A stretch of 64,000 nucleotides of DNA from Bacteroidota bacterium (GCA_007694165.1 RECE01000245.1:19592-83591); one strand, 5' to 3'; counted from the first letter of the stretch, positions 29,877-41,200 are shown. Notes: generated from the letters alone by a model not told the origin. Program-made: numbers and translations.

Positions 29877-32233
29877 AGTTCTATTCCTCTAACAGCTAAA
29901 TAACGGATTTTACCATTATTGCCTACCTGCTTTTTCAAATCCTTGTCTATATATTCTCCCTGAAGGCTGATTTCTATATTTTGGTGGCTATCGATGAAAC
30001 GAACAACTTCGTGGTGCAGCTTTATATGGGATTCTGTTTCTTCTCCTTCTGAGAGCTGCTTTTCGGGATTGATAAGATAGAGACGGTCTGAAGGTTTTAG
30101 TTTAAACTCATAAATACCCGAAAAAGAATTGGTAATACCGGGATTGTCAAAAATCCGGGACGTTGGATCTATCAGCTGCAATTCCTGGTAATCAAACATA
30201 GGCCTGAATATACTACCGGGATTTCTGGCTATGGCAAGCCCGAGAATAGTAGCTTCAGAGGTGAATCTTACTTTGTAATCTGTTTTATTGAGATGCAACA
30301 TGGCAAAGTTCAGGTTGAAGGCATCTTCGCCTGTTGTAAAGCTGGATGTGATAGTACGAAAATATTCCTTGAGCTGGATGAGATACTCGTTTGGTTTTTT
30401 TATGAAGTCAATCTTCAAATGATTGTCAACAAAAGAGCCAAGTGCAATATTCAGCAATTTTTTATCTACCGGAAGAAGATGGGTATCTGCAATCAAAATA
30501 AGTGCATGATCGTTCCATTGTCTTACCGTGCATATGTCAGGTAGTTTCTGTTCTTCACCTAAATGAACTTCAAAGTATTTATTGGCAAATATTTGTTTTA
30601 ATTCATCGGGGCACTTATTGTGCTTTTCAGAAATAATTTGTGCCAGTTGCAAAGTTTGTGCTGCTTGTTGCAGCTGCAAAATATTTTCATTCTCCAGCTG
30701 GCCAATATTTCTGCTTGCCTCTACCAGCTGATCTTCCTGTTTTTTTATCATTTCTACATTGTCCGAAATGATGCTCTTTTGCTTTCCAATTTCCATATTG
30801 GTGATTTTCTTTTGATTGAAATGCACCAGGGTAGCAATGGTAAGAATGATAACAAAGGCAAGTACAATGAAAATTGTATTCACCATTTGATTCTTTCTTT
30901 TCAGTTCAATTTTGTTTTTTTCAATTTGCAGGCTCTGCAGATCAATCATCTGTTGTTTCTGCTCTGATTGAAAATAAGCATCCATTTCATTAATTTGCCT
31001 CTGATTTGCAATGTTTAGCAATGAATCACTGTATTGCTTGTATTCCTGAAAATAGTTTAGTGCATTTCTATACCTTTCCTGACCTTCGCTGATACTGGAT
31101 AAAACTTTGAGCGATTGTGCCTGATCTTCCAGCGATTCTACTTCTCTGGCAAGCTGCAAACTCTTTTGCGCCAATTCAATTGCCTGGTTGAAATTTCTAA
31201 GCCTCATTAAGCTGATAGCCTTATTTCTGAGTACAGATGCTTCCGTGTGCTTGTGTCCTGCCTGCTGAGAAATGGCCAGTGCTTTCTCATAATGTTCCAG
31301 TGCTTTAGGGCTATTGCCTTCCTTTGAATAAAGAATGCCCATATTAAGCAGTGCTTGTCCCTGAATTCTCATGTCGTTGGCAGTAACTGCATGATAAAGA
31401 GCTTTCTGGTAATGCTTGTCTGCATTGTTGGAATCATTGTGCTGATAGTAGAGTGCTCCCAGGCTAAGATTAATGGATGCAATACTAGAGTGGTCTTCCA
31501 GTTCATCCAGAAGATCGAGGGCGGTAAGGTAGTTTTCTTTTGCTTTAGAAAAGTTCCCCATTGAATTATAAATATTCCCTATTCCCAGATAGGCCAGGCC
31601 TTCGTCTCTGAAATTTTCAAATTCCCTGAAATAGCCTAATGCCGTCTGGTAATAATCGAGGCTCTTTAGATAATTGCCTCTTACATAGTGTATGGTGGCC
31701 AGATTGGTGTTTAATGAAGCGATATTATCCTGAATGTTATGCTCTTCAGCGATTTCAAGCGCTTTAACAAAATGTTCTGCTGCTGCGGTAAGATCGCCAA
31801 GGTAGTAGTAATTGCTACCGATGCTGAGTTTGATCCTTATTTTTTGACTGTATTGTTTGAGTTCAGAGAGCATCTCCAGCACTTTCATGCTGTTGTCAAT
31901 ACCTTCCTGGTATTTGCCCCATGCATTGTTTAAATGAATAATGTACCTGAGAGATTTGATTTCCAGCAACTGCAGCTTTTCCTTGTGCTTTTTATTGGAA
32001 ATATTACCCGGATTTCGGCTTAGTTCGAGCGCTTGCAGGTAAAAATGAAGGGCTGAGTCATAGTTTGTGTTTTCAAAGTAATCTCCCATCTGAAGGAGCA
32101 GCTCAATTTTCACAGTATCTACCCGTGTATTTTTAATTCTCGACTCCAAAACACCGATAGATTCATTCCCGATAGCGGCTATGTGGTTAATCAGAACAAT
32201 AGAGGTCAGAAAGATTACTTTTCGCAGATACAT
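29873..32233 (-). CDS. TPR protein with TM helix, coiled coil and degenerate SpoIIE/PP2C-like C-terminal domain
   Basis: Multiple TPRs (SLDYYQTALGYFREFENFRDEGLAYLGIGNIYNSMGNFSKAKENYLTAL), TM VNTIFIVLAFVIILTIATLVHF, C-term ALILIADTHLLPV...LGSFVDNHL...FRTITSSFTTGEDAFNLNFAMLHL. Confidence 0.75.
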   Translation of the reverse strand: MYLRKVIFLTSIVLINHIAAIGNESIGVLESRIKNTRVDTVKIELLLQMGDYFENTNYDSALHFYLQALELSRNPGNISNKKHKEKLQLLEIKSLRYIIHLNNAWGKYQEGIDNSMKVLEMLSELKQYSQKIRIKLSIGSNYYYLGDLTAAAEHFVKALEIAEEHNIQDNIASLNTNLATIHYVRGNYLKSLDYYQTALGYFREFENFRDEGLAYLGIGNIYNSMGNFSKAKENYLTALDLLDELEDHSSIASINLSLGALYYQHNDSNNADKHYQKALYHAVTANDMRIQGQALLNMGILYSKEGNSPKALEHYEKALAISQQAGHKHTEASVLRNKAISLMRLRNFNQAIELAQKSLQLAREVESLEDQAQSLKVLSSISEGQERYRNALNYFQEYKQYSDSLLNIANQRQINEMDAYFQSEQKQQMIDLQSLQIEKNKIELKRKNQMVNTIFIVLAFVIILTIATLVHFNQKKITNMEIGKQKSIISDNVEMIKKQEDQLVEASRNIGQLENENILQLQQAAQTLQLAQIISEKHNKCPDELKQIFANKYFEVHLGEEQKLPDICTVRQWNDHALILIADTHLLPVDKKLLNIALGSFVDNHLKIDFIKKPNEYLIQLKEYFRTITSSFTTGEDAFNLNFAMLHLNKTDYKVRFTSEATILGLAIARNPGSIFRPMFDYQELQLIDPTSRIFDNPGITNSFSGIYEFKLKPSDRLYLINPEKQLSEGEETESHIKLHHEVVRFIDSHQNIEISLQGEYIDKDLKKQVGNNGKIRYLAVRGIEL

Positions 32234-32351
32234 GTCAATTATTCGTTATACTATTTCCCATCCAACAAAAATATATTTTTATTCTGAATGTGCAGAGTTT
32301 TTGTGAGAATATTTATTCGTTTTGACAGCAGATTTGTTTGCTTTGTGTTTT

Positions 32352-32583
32352 TAGTGGCGGGGTGAGTGGTAGTCACCCCGTAACTTTTGGGTTTTACCGC
32401 TGGTGACGGGGCCACTCCAAGTGACCCCGCCACTATCTCCAGCACCGTGGTCAGATGATTTCCAACTCGTGCGACCACTAATCTCACGCTTTAGCGCACT
32501 AAACCCTGGAGGATTTTGGAAACCTCCAAGGTTTTATGGTGCACCCATAGTGACGGGGCCACTTCAAGTGACCCCGCCACTAT
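32352..32583. repeat. Cluster of REP-like palindromic units in intergenic DNA
   Basis: 32403-32436 and 32550-32583 share gtgacggggccact[c/t]caagtgaccccgccactat (33/34); related dyad at 32352-32380 (tagtggcggggtgagtggtagtcaccccg); further dyad 32501-32534 aaaccctggagg/cctccaaggttt. Confidence 0.8.
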
Positions 32584-32702
32584 TTTCAAGTGCGCAGTGC
32601 TTATTCAAGTTTCATAACAGAAAAGTAATATGACTTACCACAGGAAAAACTATATTTGCATTTTCTCAGTAAATAATGTTTTATTCAATAAAAACCAACA
32701 AT

Positions 32703-33920
32703 ATGTATAGAGTAATTTTGATTGTATTTGTATCGATTGGGTTTGTGTTTTCTTCCTGCGGAAGTGAAGGCAGAATACCCGCTCAAGAGCAATATGTGGT
32801 AATGTTGTCCATGGATGGGTTCCGGTGGGACTATGCCTCCAGGGTAGAAACACCCTGGCTGGATTATATCGCCTCTAACGGGGTGATTGCGGAATATGTT
32901 AAGCCTGCTTTTCCCTCCAAAACATTTCCCAACCACTACAGCATGGCAACCGGCCTGTATCCTGATAATCATGGAATAGTCGATAATAATTTTACATGCC
33001 CGGTGCATGGAACTTTTAGATTGGGTGATAGGGAATCTGTAGAAAATAGCGTTTTTTACTTAGGTGAACCCATTTGGGTTACTGCCGAAAAGCAAGATGT
33101 TACAACAGCCTCTTTTTTCTGGGTGGGTTCCGAAGCTCCTGTGCAGGGTATTCAGCCAACCTACTGGAAAAGATTTGATGGCAGGGTTCCTTTTACCAAC
33201 CGAATGGATACTGTAATCAGCTGGTTGCAACTGGAAGAAGAGGTAAGGCCAAGGCTTGTTACATTTTATTTCCAGGAGCCTGACAGCCAGGGACATCGCA
33301 CTGGACCTGACAGTCCCGAAATTGATGCACTTGTCATGGAACTTGATTCCCTGTTGGGGAACTTTATCGGTATGCTTAAAGAATTACCCATTTATGATAA
33401 AATCAATTTTATCGTAACCTCTGACCATGGCATGACAGAGGTAAGTCCGGACAGATATGTGAATATAGCCTCTTTTACACCTCGCGATTGGTATGAACGC
33501 AGCCATGGTGGCAATCCCATGCTGCACGTAACACCGAAAGAAGGAATGATGGATTCTGTATGGAATATCCTTCAAACCATTGAAAACGTAAGTGTCTGGA
33601 AAAAAGAAGATGTACCTGCAAGACTTAATTATGGTACAAACCCGCGTATTGAGGAGATTATAATACTTGCAGACAGCACCTGGAGTATTGGCTGGGGAAA
33701 GCCACGTTCGAATTATTATACCGGTGGAGCACACGGCTGGGACAATGCCAAAAAGGATATGCATACCATTTTTTATGCTATGGGGCCCTCTTTCAAGAAG
33801 GGACACAGACACTCTTCCATTGAAGTTGTGGACCTCTATCCTCTTATCACCAAAATTATGGGACTCGAACCCGCTGAGGTGGATGGAAAACTGGAAAGGG
33901 TAGAGGGTATGCTCAGATAG
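32703..33920 (+). CDS. Ectonucleotide pyrophosphatase/phosphodiesterase (alkaline phosphatase superfamily) lipoprotein
   Basis: Lipobox FVFSSCGSEG; VVMLSMDGFRWDYASRVETPWLDYIASNGV; AFPSKTFPNHYSMATGLYPDNHGI; TSDHGMTEV; start trimmed to 32703. Confidence 0.93.
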   Translation: MYRVILIVFVSIGFVFSSCGSEGRIPAQEQYVVMLSMDGFRWDYASRVETPWLDYIASNGVIAEYVKPAFPSKTFPNHYSMATGLYPDNHGIVDNNFTCPVHGTFRLGDRESVENSVFYLGEPIWVTAEKQDVTTASFFWVGSEAPVQGIQPTYWKRFDGRVPFTNRMDTVISWLQLEEEVRPRLVTFYFQEPDSQGHRTGPDSPEIDALVMELDSLLGNFIGMLKELPIYDKINFIVTSDHGMTEVSPDRYVNIASFTPRDWYERSHGGNPMLHVTPKEGMMDSVWNILQTIENVSVWKKEDVPARLNYGTNPRIEEIIILADSTWSIGWGKPRSNYYTGGAHGWDNAKKDMHTIFYAMGPSFKKGHRHSSIEVVDLYPLITKIMGLEPAEVDGKLERVEGMLR

Positions 33921-33949
33921 TACCTCTGACTACTTCACGCCATGTACAA

Positions 33950-33976
33950 CAAAAGGCCCGGATTTCGGGCCTTTTG
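33950..33976. terminator. Intrinsic terminator hairpin
   Basis: caaaaggcccg-gattt-cgggccttttg. Confidence 0.85.
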
Positions 33977-34004
33977 CTGTTTTAGTTAGATGTACTGGTG
34001 TATT

Positions 34005-34592
34005 TTACAAAGGGTTGGTAAGGTCAAAATCAGCCCTGAAAACAATTTCTCCATGATATTGCAACTGATAGCTGAAGTTGGTCATATCTTCGCTGAGTAC
34101 CACATTCCACTGACGATTTAAGGTATCCACAAGTAGCTCTATGGTATAATCATCGGCAGGAAAGTGCTGTTTAAAGGCAGTCCCTGTACCATCAGCATAA
34201 CCTCCGTAAAGTGTTTGTTCTTCAGGAGTTCCGTCGGGATAGCGGTGATCATGGCGGAAACGAAGTCTTCCATCTTCTGCCAGAAACATCCAGGTACGCG
34301 ATGTATCCTCATCCATGTGAAAAGGAATGTGCACATGAGTATCTTCACAAACTGTAACATGCATAACCATGACTTTGTCTGCCCAGCTTTCTCTGCCTTC
34401 CTGCATATATACCTCACGGCCGAGGAATGATTGGCCGCAAAGACTTGCCAGGTTGTTTAAAAAAGCCTGCTCTGTTTCTGAAATGGTAACTTCATCAGCA
34501 CTGGTTCTTTCCTCTGTTTCGCGGGGAGCACCGCCGCAAGATGCCAGTAAAATTGCGATAACAGGCAGAATCCATAAAATTTTTCTCTTCAT
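34005..34592 (-). CDS. Hypothetical lipoprotein
   Basis: Lipobox ILLASCGGAPRETEE; intact ORF with no recognised domain. Confidence 0.7.
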   Translation of the reverse strand: MKRKILWILPVIAILLASCGGAPRETEERTSADEVTISETEQAFLNNLASLCGQSFLGREVYMQEGRESWADKVMVMHVTVCEDTHVHIPFHMDEDTSRTWMFLAEDGRLRFRHDHRYPDGTPEEQTLYGGYADGTGTAFKQHFPADDYTIELLVDTLNRQWNVVLSEDMTNFSYQLQYHGEIVFRADFDLTNPL

Positions 34593-34651
34593 GATTTTCG
34601 GGGTTTAGTAATTATTAAAAAAAAATGTTGGTTACAAATATAACCATTTTC

Positions 34652-35872
34652 TTAAATATTCCTAATTGCGATATTCTCTCTGAAAACTCTCATAAAATTC
34701 CCAGACCAAACCTTCTCAATATCTTCTTCCGAATAGCCTCTTCTGAGCATTTCGACAGTCAGGTTATGCATTTCGCTTACATCATAGCAATCTTCAAGTT
34801 GTCCTCCACCATCAAAATCACTCCCAATTCCTACGTAGTCAATGCCAATGAGATTAACAATATGATCCAGGTGGTCTATGATATCTGCTACAGTGGGTAA
34901 TTCAGAGGGGAAATTCTGATCTATGGCATACCATTCAGTGCGGGCCATTTCCATCTCTTCATCCGACAGGTTCTGAAAATCATTGTATTTTCTGCGCAAT
35001 TCGGCACGTGCCGAATCTCTCGGAGGGTTAGCAGGCATTTGCTTTACATATAGAAAGCAAAGCTGAACCACACCGCCGTTTTCTGCCAGTGCAATAAGCA
35101 TGTCATCATCAAGATTCCGCGGGTCATCATGTATTGCACGCGCATTGGAGTGAGAGGCAATTACAGGGGCTTTGGCAACACTTAAAACATCGTGAAATGC
35201 CTGGTCGGAGATGTGACTTACATCCACCATCATCCCCAGTCTGTTCATTTCTTCAATGAGTTGGTAACCCATGTCCGAAAGCCCGCCGTGAACTGCTCCT
35301 TCAGGGTCGTTGGAGCTGTCACTGAAATGATTGTTTCGGGTATGCGAGAGGGTAATATACCGGGCTCCCAGATCATAAAACTTCTCCACAAGAGAAAGAT
35401 CTTCACCAATGGGGTAAGCATTTTCCAGTCCTAAATACACTGCACGTTTGCCTTCATCGCGGAGCTTGTATCCATCTTCGGGAGTAAGAGCAAGACCCGC
35501 CAGATGGTAGTTCTGTTCAATACTTTCATGAATAATCCCGAAAATAGTAACAGCACGCTCTCTTGCAATTTCCCAGGCTTCAGGAGAACTTTCCCCCTGT
35601 CCGAGAAATACAGCGAAAAAAGCTGCATCCAAACCCCCTTCTTCCATTCTGGGGAAATCCAGTTTCCCGCCACCCTTGTGGGGGTCGTTTCTTTTTCCCA
35701 GGTCAACACCTCTTCGACCCAGCATCAATGGAGTATCTGTATGACTGTCAAGGGTAAATATCCGCTGGTGTATTTCCCGGGCTTGTTGTTCAAGTTGTTG
35801 GTCATCGGCAGTGGCTGCATTAATGAGTAAGAATGCAGGTAATAGAAATACAAAAATCTTTTTAAAAATCAT
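34652..35872 (-). CDS. Membrane dipeptidase (peptidase M19 family)
   Basis: FTLDSHTDTPLMLGRRGVDLG; YITLSHTRNNHFSDSSN; MMVDVSHISDQAFHDVLSVAKAPVIASHSNARAIHDDPRNL; GIGSDFDGGG. Confidence 0.94.
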   Translation of the reverse strand: MIFKKIFVFLLPAFLLINAATADDQQLEQQAREIHQRIFTLDSHTDTPLMLGRRGVDLGKRNDPHKGGGKLDFPRMEEGGLDAAFFAVFLGQGESSPEAWEIARERAVTIFGIIHESIEQNYHLAGLALTPEDGYKLRDEGKRAVYLGLENAYPIGEDLSLVEKFYDLGARYITLSHTRNNHFSDSSNDPEGAVHGGLSDMGYQLIEEMNRLGMMVDVSHISDQAFHDVLSVAKAPVIASHSNARAIHDDPRNLDDDMLIALAENGGVVQLCFLYVKQMPANPPRDSARAELRRKYNDFQNLSDEEMEMARTEWYAIDQNFPSELPTVADIIDHLDHIVNLIGIDYVGIGSDFDGGGQLEDCYDVSEMHNLTVEMLRRGYSEEDIEKVWSGNFMRVFRENIAIRNI

Positions 35873-35898
35873 TATTACAGGTTTTATTATTGAATAAA

Positions 35899-38007
35899 TT
35901 ATTTGATCAAATCAAGCATAAATGCATATTGTAATGCTGTTTCCTTCAGGCGTTGAAATCTTCCTGATGCACCGCTGTGCCCGGCCTCCATATTGGTATA
36001 CAGATAGATCCGGCTGTCGCCTGTATTGTGCGTTCGAAGTTTTGCAGTCCACTTGGTAGGTTCCCAGTATTGCACCTGTGAATCATAGAGTCCGGATGTA
36101 ATCAGCATGTTGGGATAGGATTGCTTTTGTACCTGGTCGTAGGGTGAATATGACAACATGTAATGATAGTAGAGGGAATCGTTGGGGTTTCCCCACTCAT
36201 CATATTCAGAAGTTGTAAGGGGAATGGTTTCATCCAGCATGGTGGTAACCACATCCACAAACGGAACTCCGGCAATAATACCTTTGTAAAGTTCAGGACG
36301 CATATTGACAATGGCACCCATGAGCAACCCTCCTGCGCTTCCGCCTTGTGCAAACAGCATATCGGGTGAGGTGTAATTTTCCCGGATCAAAAACTCCGAA
36401 ACATCAATAAAATCATTGAATGTATTGATTTTTTGAAGAAGCTTTCCTTCTTCATACCAGACCCTTCCCATTTCCTGACCACCCCTGATGTGCGCCATGG
36501 CATACACAAAACCTCTGTCGAGCAGGCTGATAAGGTTTGAATTGAACCTGGGATCCGCACTACTACCATATGAGCCATAAGCATATTGGAGCAATGGGTT
36601 TTGGCCATCTTGTCTCACCCCCTTTTTATATACCAAAGTAACGGGAACCCGGGCGCCATCGCGGGCAGCAGCAAAAAGTCTTCTGGTTTCATATGCATTG
36701 GCATCAAAATCTCCCAATACCGCTTGTTGCCATATGGTGTTTTGCTCCCTTGTATTCATGTTGTAATCAATGATGGTAGCCGGTGTAGTAAGCGAGGTAT
36801 AACTGTACCTGAAGGTATCAGTGTCTGTTTCCAGGTTGATGTTGATGGCTGCCGTGTAGGCTTCTTCTTCAAATTCAAGATAGTGTTCGCTGTTATTTCG
36901 GGTATTGATTATCCGCATTTGCCTGAGGGCATTGCTGCGCTCCTGTAAAACAAGAAAGTCGTTGAATACTGAAAAGTTTTCCAGCAAAACATCATTGCGA
37001 TGGGGGATAACCTCTTTCCAGTTATTGATATTTGTGCGCGATGCCATTGTTTCCATCAGACGAAAGTTTTGAGCCTGATAATTGGTCAGGATGTAGAATT
37101 TGCCATTCAGATGTTCAACCGAGTAAATTAAATCTCGCCGCCTGGGCTGAAAAACCCTGAAATTGCCTGAAGGATTATCTGCTTCAAGTATGAGTGTTTC
37201 GGAGCTTAATGTTGTTGAAGCATTGATGGTAAGATACTTTCCATCAGTAGTTTTAGAAACACCCATGTAATAATAGGTATCGTCTTTCTCATAATAAACC
37301 TCAATGGGTCTTTTTTGCTGAATATTATATCGGAATACCCTTATATACCTCAGTGTAACCGGATCGATAGTAGTGAAGAAGAACGTTTTGTTATCAGCGG
37401 CCCATTCCACATCACCTGCAGCCAGTTCAACGGCAGTAGGGGTGACTTTTTGTGTTGCCAGGTCTTTGTAATAAATTGTATTCTGACGTCTGCCTAAAGT
37501 GTCTACAGTATAAGCAATCATGGTATTATCCGGACTGATGCTGAAGCTTCCCACCCTGAAATAACGATAACCTTCAGCCATTTCCGGCACATTGAGCAAT
37601 ATTTCTTCTTTTGCATCCATGCTGCTTTTTTTCCGGCAGTAAATGGGGTACTCTCCCCCTTCCTCATATCTTGTATAGTAATAATAACCGTTAAAGAAAT
37701 AAGGAGCACTGCTTTCATCCTGTTTCAATCTGCCAAGCATTTCATTGAACAATTCTTCCCGATGGTTTTCCACGTGGCTTAAGCTTTGCTTTAAGTAATT
37801 GTTTTCAGCTTCCAGGTAGGCAATTACTTCAGGATTTTCCGGGTCATTCATCCAATAGTAAAAATCAATGCGCGTATCACCGTGCATAATAAGTTGTTTT
37901 TCGTGTTGGGGGGCTATAGGAGCTTTTGCTTCTTCCTGGCCGGGTTGTCCGCATGCTAAAAGTAAAAATGCAGGCAGGATCCAAATGATTGATTTTTTAA
38001 ACATCAT
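35899..38007 (-). CDS. S9 family peptidase (oligopeptidase B-like)
   Basis: RIDFYYWMNDPENPEVIAYLEAENNYLK; YGSYGSSADPRFNSNLISLLDRGFVYAMAHIRGGQEMGRVWYEEG; FAQGGSAGGLLMG; EAGHSGASGRF. Confidence 0.95.
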   Translation of the reverse strand: MMFKKSIIWILPAFLLLACGQPGQEEAKAPIAPQHEKQLIMHGDTRIDFYYWMNDPENPEVIAYLEAENNYLKQSLSHVENHREELFNEMLGRLKQDESSAPYFFNGYYYYTRYEEGGEYPIYCRKKSSMDAKEEILLNVPEMAEGYRYFRVGSFSISPDNTMIAYTVDTLGRRQNTIYYKDLATQKVTPTAVELAAGDVEWAADNKTFFFTTIDPVTLRYIRVFRYNIQQKRPIEVYYEKDDTYYYMGVSKTTDGKYLTINASTTLSSETLILEADNPSGNFRVFQPRRRDLIYSVEHLNGKFYILTNYQAQNFRLMETMASRTNINNWKEVIPHRNDVLLENFSVFNDFLVLQERSNALRQMRIINTRNNSEHYLEFEEEAYTAAININLETDTDTFRYSYTSLTTPATIIDYNMNTREQNTIWQQAVLGDFDANAYETRRLFAAARDGARVPVTLVYKKGVRQDGQNPLLQYAYGSYGSSADPRFNSNLISLLDRGFVYAMAHIRGGQEMGRVWYEEGKLLQKINTFNDFIDVSEFLIRENYTSPDMLFAQGGSAGGLLMGAIVNMRPELYKGIIAGVPFVDVVTTMLDETIPLTTSEYDEWGNPNDSLYYHYMLSYSPYDQVQKQSYPNMLITSGLYDSQVQYWEPTKWTAKLRTHNTGDSRIYLYTNMEAGHSGASGRFQRLKETALQYAFMLDLIK

Positions 38008-38269
38008 GGTTAGTGGTAAAAATGAATGATTGCTTGTTTAGTGTTTAAGATGACTTTTTGACTTGGAATGCATGTAACTGTAATGCAGTAACATGCGATT
38101 TGTTTATTTTATTGGAAATGATTCTAATACACAAACATATGGTTAAATCAGTAAATAATTTGCAATTTTACTCATTTAAACCCTTAACCCGGATTTTTTA
38201 ATCAAAAAATTGTTTTATTTTTAGAAAATGATAAAAAACTCAATTCACATATATTAAAAGGGGGAGTCC

Positions 38270-41200
38270 ATGTTGACCGAAAAAGTAGTGAAGGAGCATC
38301 AGAGCCGGCTTAATAGCCTGTTAAACAAACATTTTACACCTCTCTCAGCAGAGTCCTATTACAAACTCAGCCAGTATACAGAACAATACCTGGCAGAGGC
38401 GGATAAGTTTTTCCTGAAAATCAGCAAGTCCGGTGAAAAGCAGGATATAATAAGAAACCTGCACGAACATATCCTTTTCAGGAAAAGCATCCTTGTTCAG
38501 CTCAATAGTTGGATCAATCAAAAACAAATGTCAGAGTGGGATACAATTTATCCAGGCTACAGGTCTGATCTGGATGAGTTCCTGGCTACACAGCCACTTT
38601 ACTGGTATCAATATCAAAATAAGGAAAGATTTATTTCACAGCAGAATGACTCATTGCGGGTCAGGGTTTTTAAGTTCTTAAAAAGAGTGGGGTATGGGAT
38701 ATGGGTTGCACCAGTGAAAATGGCAAACTATATGCTGAGGTTAAGGAAAAAACCGGAGAGAGATTACCCTCTCTGGAAACAGAAAATTCCGGTGGAAAAA
38801 CTAACACGCTGGTATTATGAAAATGAGTTTGTCAGGAGTTTTGCCGAATTAAAAAGTGAAAATCTGAAAGAAACGGCTCTGCTGGCCAATGAAATCTGGA
38901 AAAGGGATCATCAGTTGTTTTCCCTGTTCAATGCCTATGCTTCTGAAGATTATGATAAGGCAGCTTTACTGGAAAGCTGGAAGGATGAAATAAGACCTGC
39001 AATTATTGCTACCAAAGCCCAGGCTGAGAAAGCTGCCGGGAAGTGTGACGAGAAGATGAACCGTATTTTTGAAATATTGGATCAGCTTTTTGCCGGGCAA
39101 ATGGAAATTGCAGGCACACTTGAATTTAAGCGTTTTGCCCACAGAAAAGGAAGAAGGAAGTCTCAGCTCAAAAAGCTGAAGAAAAAATGTATACACAGAG
39201 AAAACCGGCGTTACAATACGATTTATGCCCTGGTAGACGACTGGAAGTTTAACCAGGAAATATATATCCTGAAAGGAAATGCATTGAAAAGCTTCCTGAT
39301 GTTTAAAAACCGGCTTGTATCGAGGGCCGGCATTGTAGAAAGCGCATTGGAGAAAATACCTGTAGTGCTTACCGATACCCTGAACGAAATTGAAGAAGTC
39401 GATTATGAAAGTTTTCGTAAAAATCTTCAGCAATTGAAATACAGCACCTCCAAAACCTTAAATGGCCAGCTCATCCCTGAAGTTTCCGATTTAATGCTTG
39501 AGCAAGGGTTTCCCCTGGTGGTAGATGAAATTGAACAGGCACTTCACAGCGAGCTACAGTTGATGACCCGTAAAAGGATTCTTATTGATGGATTTGATGC
39601 CTCAAAAGAGTACAGCGATGGCTCCATGCAATCGATAATTCCGCTTGAGCTGATTGAGTTTGAAATGATGGCAGAGGTAAAAAAGACGCTTTTGCAGTCT
39701 AAATCAAAAACCATAGAACAACTTGAAAGAATTAAAACCGAATTAGAAAACCTGGGTCGAATGGTGGTTTTTAACCTCGACTCTGCCATTGCCATGCTTG
39801 ATGAGCAGGGGGAGGCAGGTTTAAAGGACAGCTTTATTGATTCGAAAGCCGCCATGGAAAGGGCCAAACAGAATTATGGCAATTTAAAAACGCTGTTTGA
39901 TACCTACATTTTTGAACTCCAGCAAACTATCCATGACAGCCTGGTTACGTTCTCCTCCCGGCTAACCGATTTAACAGACAACAGCAGGGTTGCAGATATT
40001 CGTTACCGCATAGCCCGTGCAAAAGCCATTAAGAAAAGTGAACAAATTGGGTTGTATCTGAAGACCGGGTTGCGCAATAACTTGCATAAAACAACCCTGT
40101 ATTACAGGCTATCGCGCAAGAAAATTGACAGTGGCATAGACCTTATAAAAGGGCAGCTGGGTATACAATCTATTTCCGGTGATATTACTTCTGAGATAAG
40201 TGAGTATCTGTTAACTGGAGATACGATTGTGCAAAAACTGCCTTTTGTATACAGACGCCTGTTTGTAAACGAACCTCTTAAGGATGCCACTTTTTATATG
40301 AAAAGGCAAAATGAGTCAGGCATGCTTGAGAAAGCCTGGGAAAGGTGGAAACAGGGAGTGTTTACTCCAGCTCTGATCTATGGAGAAAAGGGTAGTGGCA
40401 TCAGCTCCTTTGTAAACATGTTTGTGAAAGAGAAAATCCGGCAAAGTCCACCTGTATTCTCTGTTGTGCCTGCCAAACGGGTTAATACAGAAGAAGATTT
40501 GCTGGCGTTGCTGGGTTTGAGTTTTCGTGCTGAAGCGTTTTTAAAGTTGCACGATTTGTATGACTATGTTGAAAAACAGGCACCATTTGTGGTTTATGCA
40601 GATAAGCTTCATATGATGTATCTCCGATTGCCCGGTGGGTTTACCATCTTAAAAAGGTTCTTTGAAATCATCAGCAATACCAGTCGCAAAATATTCTGGA
40701 TTTGCACCTGTGGCCTTTATTCATCTCAATACCTGCATAAAGCCATAGGGCTGTATGACTACTTCCCGGTTTTGATTCCCATGAGAAAACTCAACAGCGA
40801 AGAGGTTCGTAATGTGATCATGATGAGGCATAAAACCAGTGGGTATGATCTGTATTTTAAGCCATCACCTGAAGATTTGAAAGAAAGGATGTATGTGAAA
40901 AAAGATGACAGCGCAAAGCAGGAATATTTAAAAACCAAGTATTTCAATGCACTCAACAGGCATACACAATCCAATATAGCTTTTGCACTGCAATTGTGGC
41001 TTCGCAGTGCAGAAAAAGCGGAAGACAACCGTATCCATCTCAACTCGCTTGATATGCTTGACTTCAGTTTTGTTTTCAACCTGCCGGCTGAGGTTATTTT
41101 TGGTTTGCACGCTTTGATCCTGCACGAACGCCTGGATTTATTCCAGCTTTCACAGGTTTTGAATATCAGCAAAAGACAGGCTGTTCTGTTGCTTATGCGC

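Noticed and set aside
34625-34900. Plus-strand 91-aa ORF upstream of the M19 dipeptidase end
   Set aside because: Mostly antisense to the dipeptidase C-terminus; low-complexity start.
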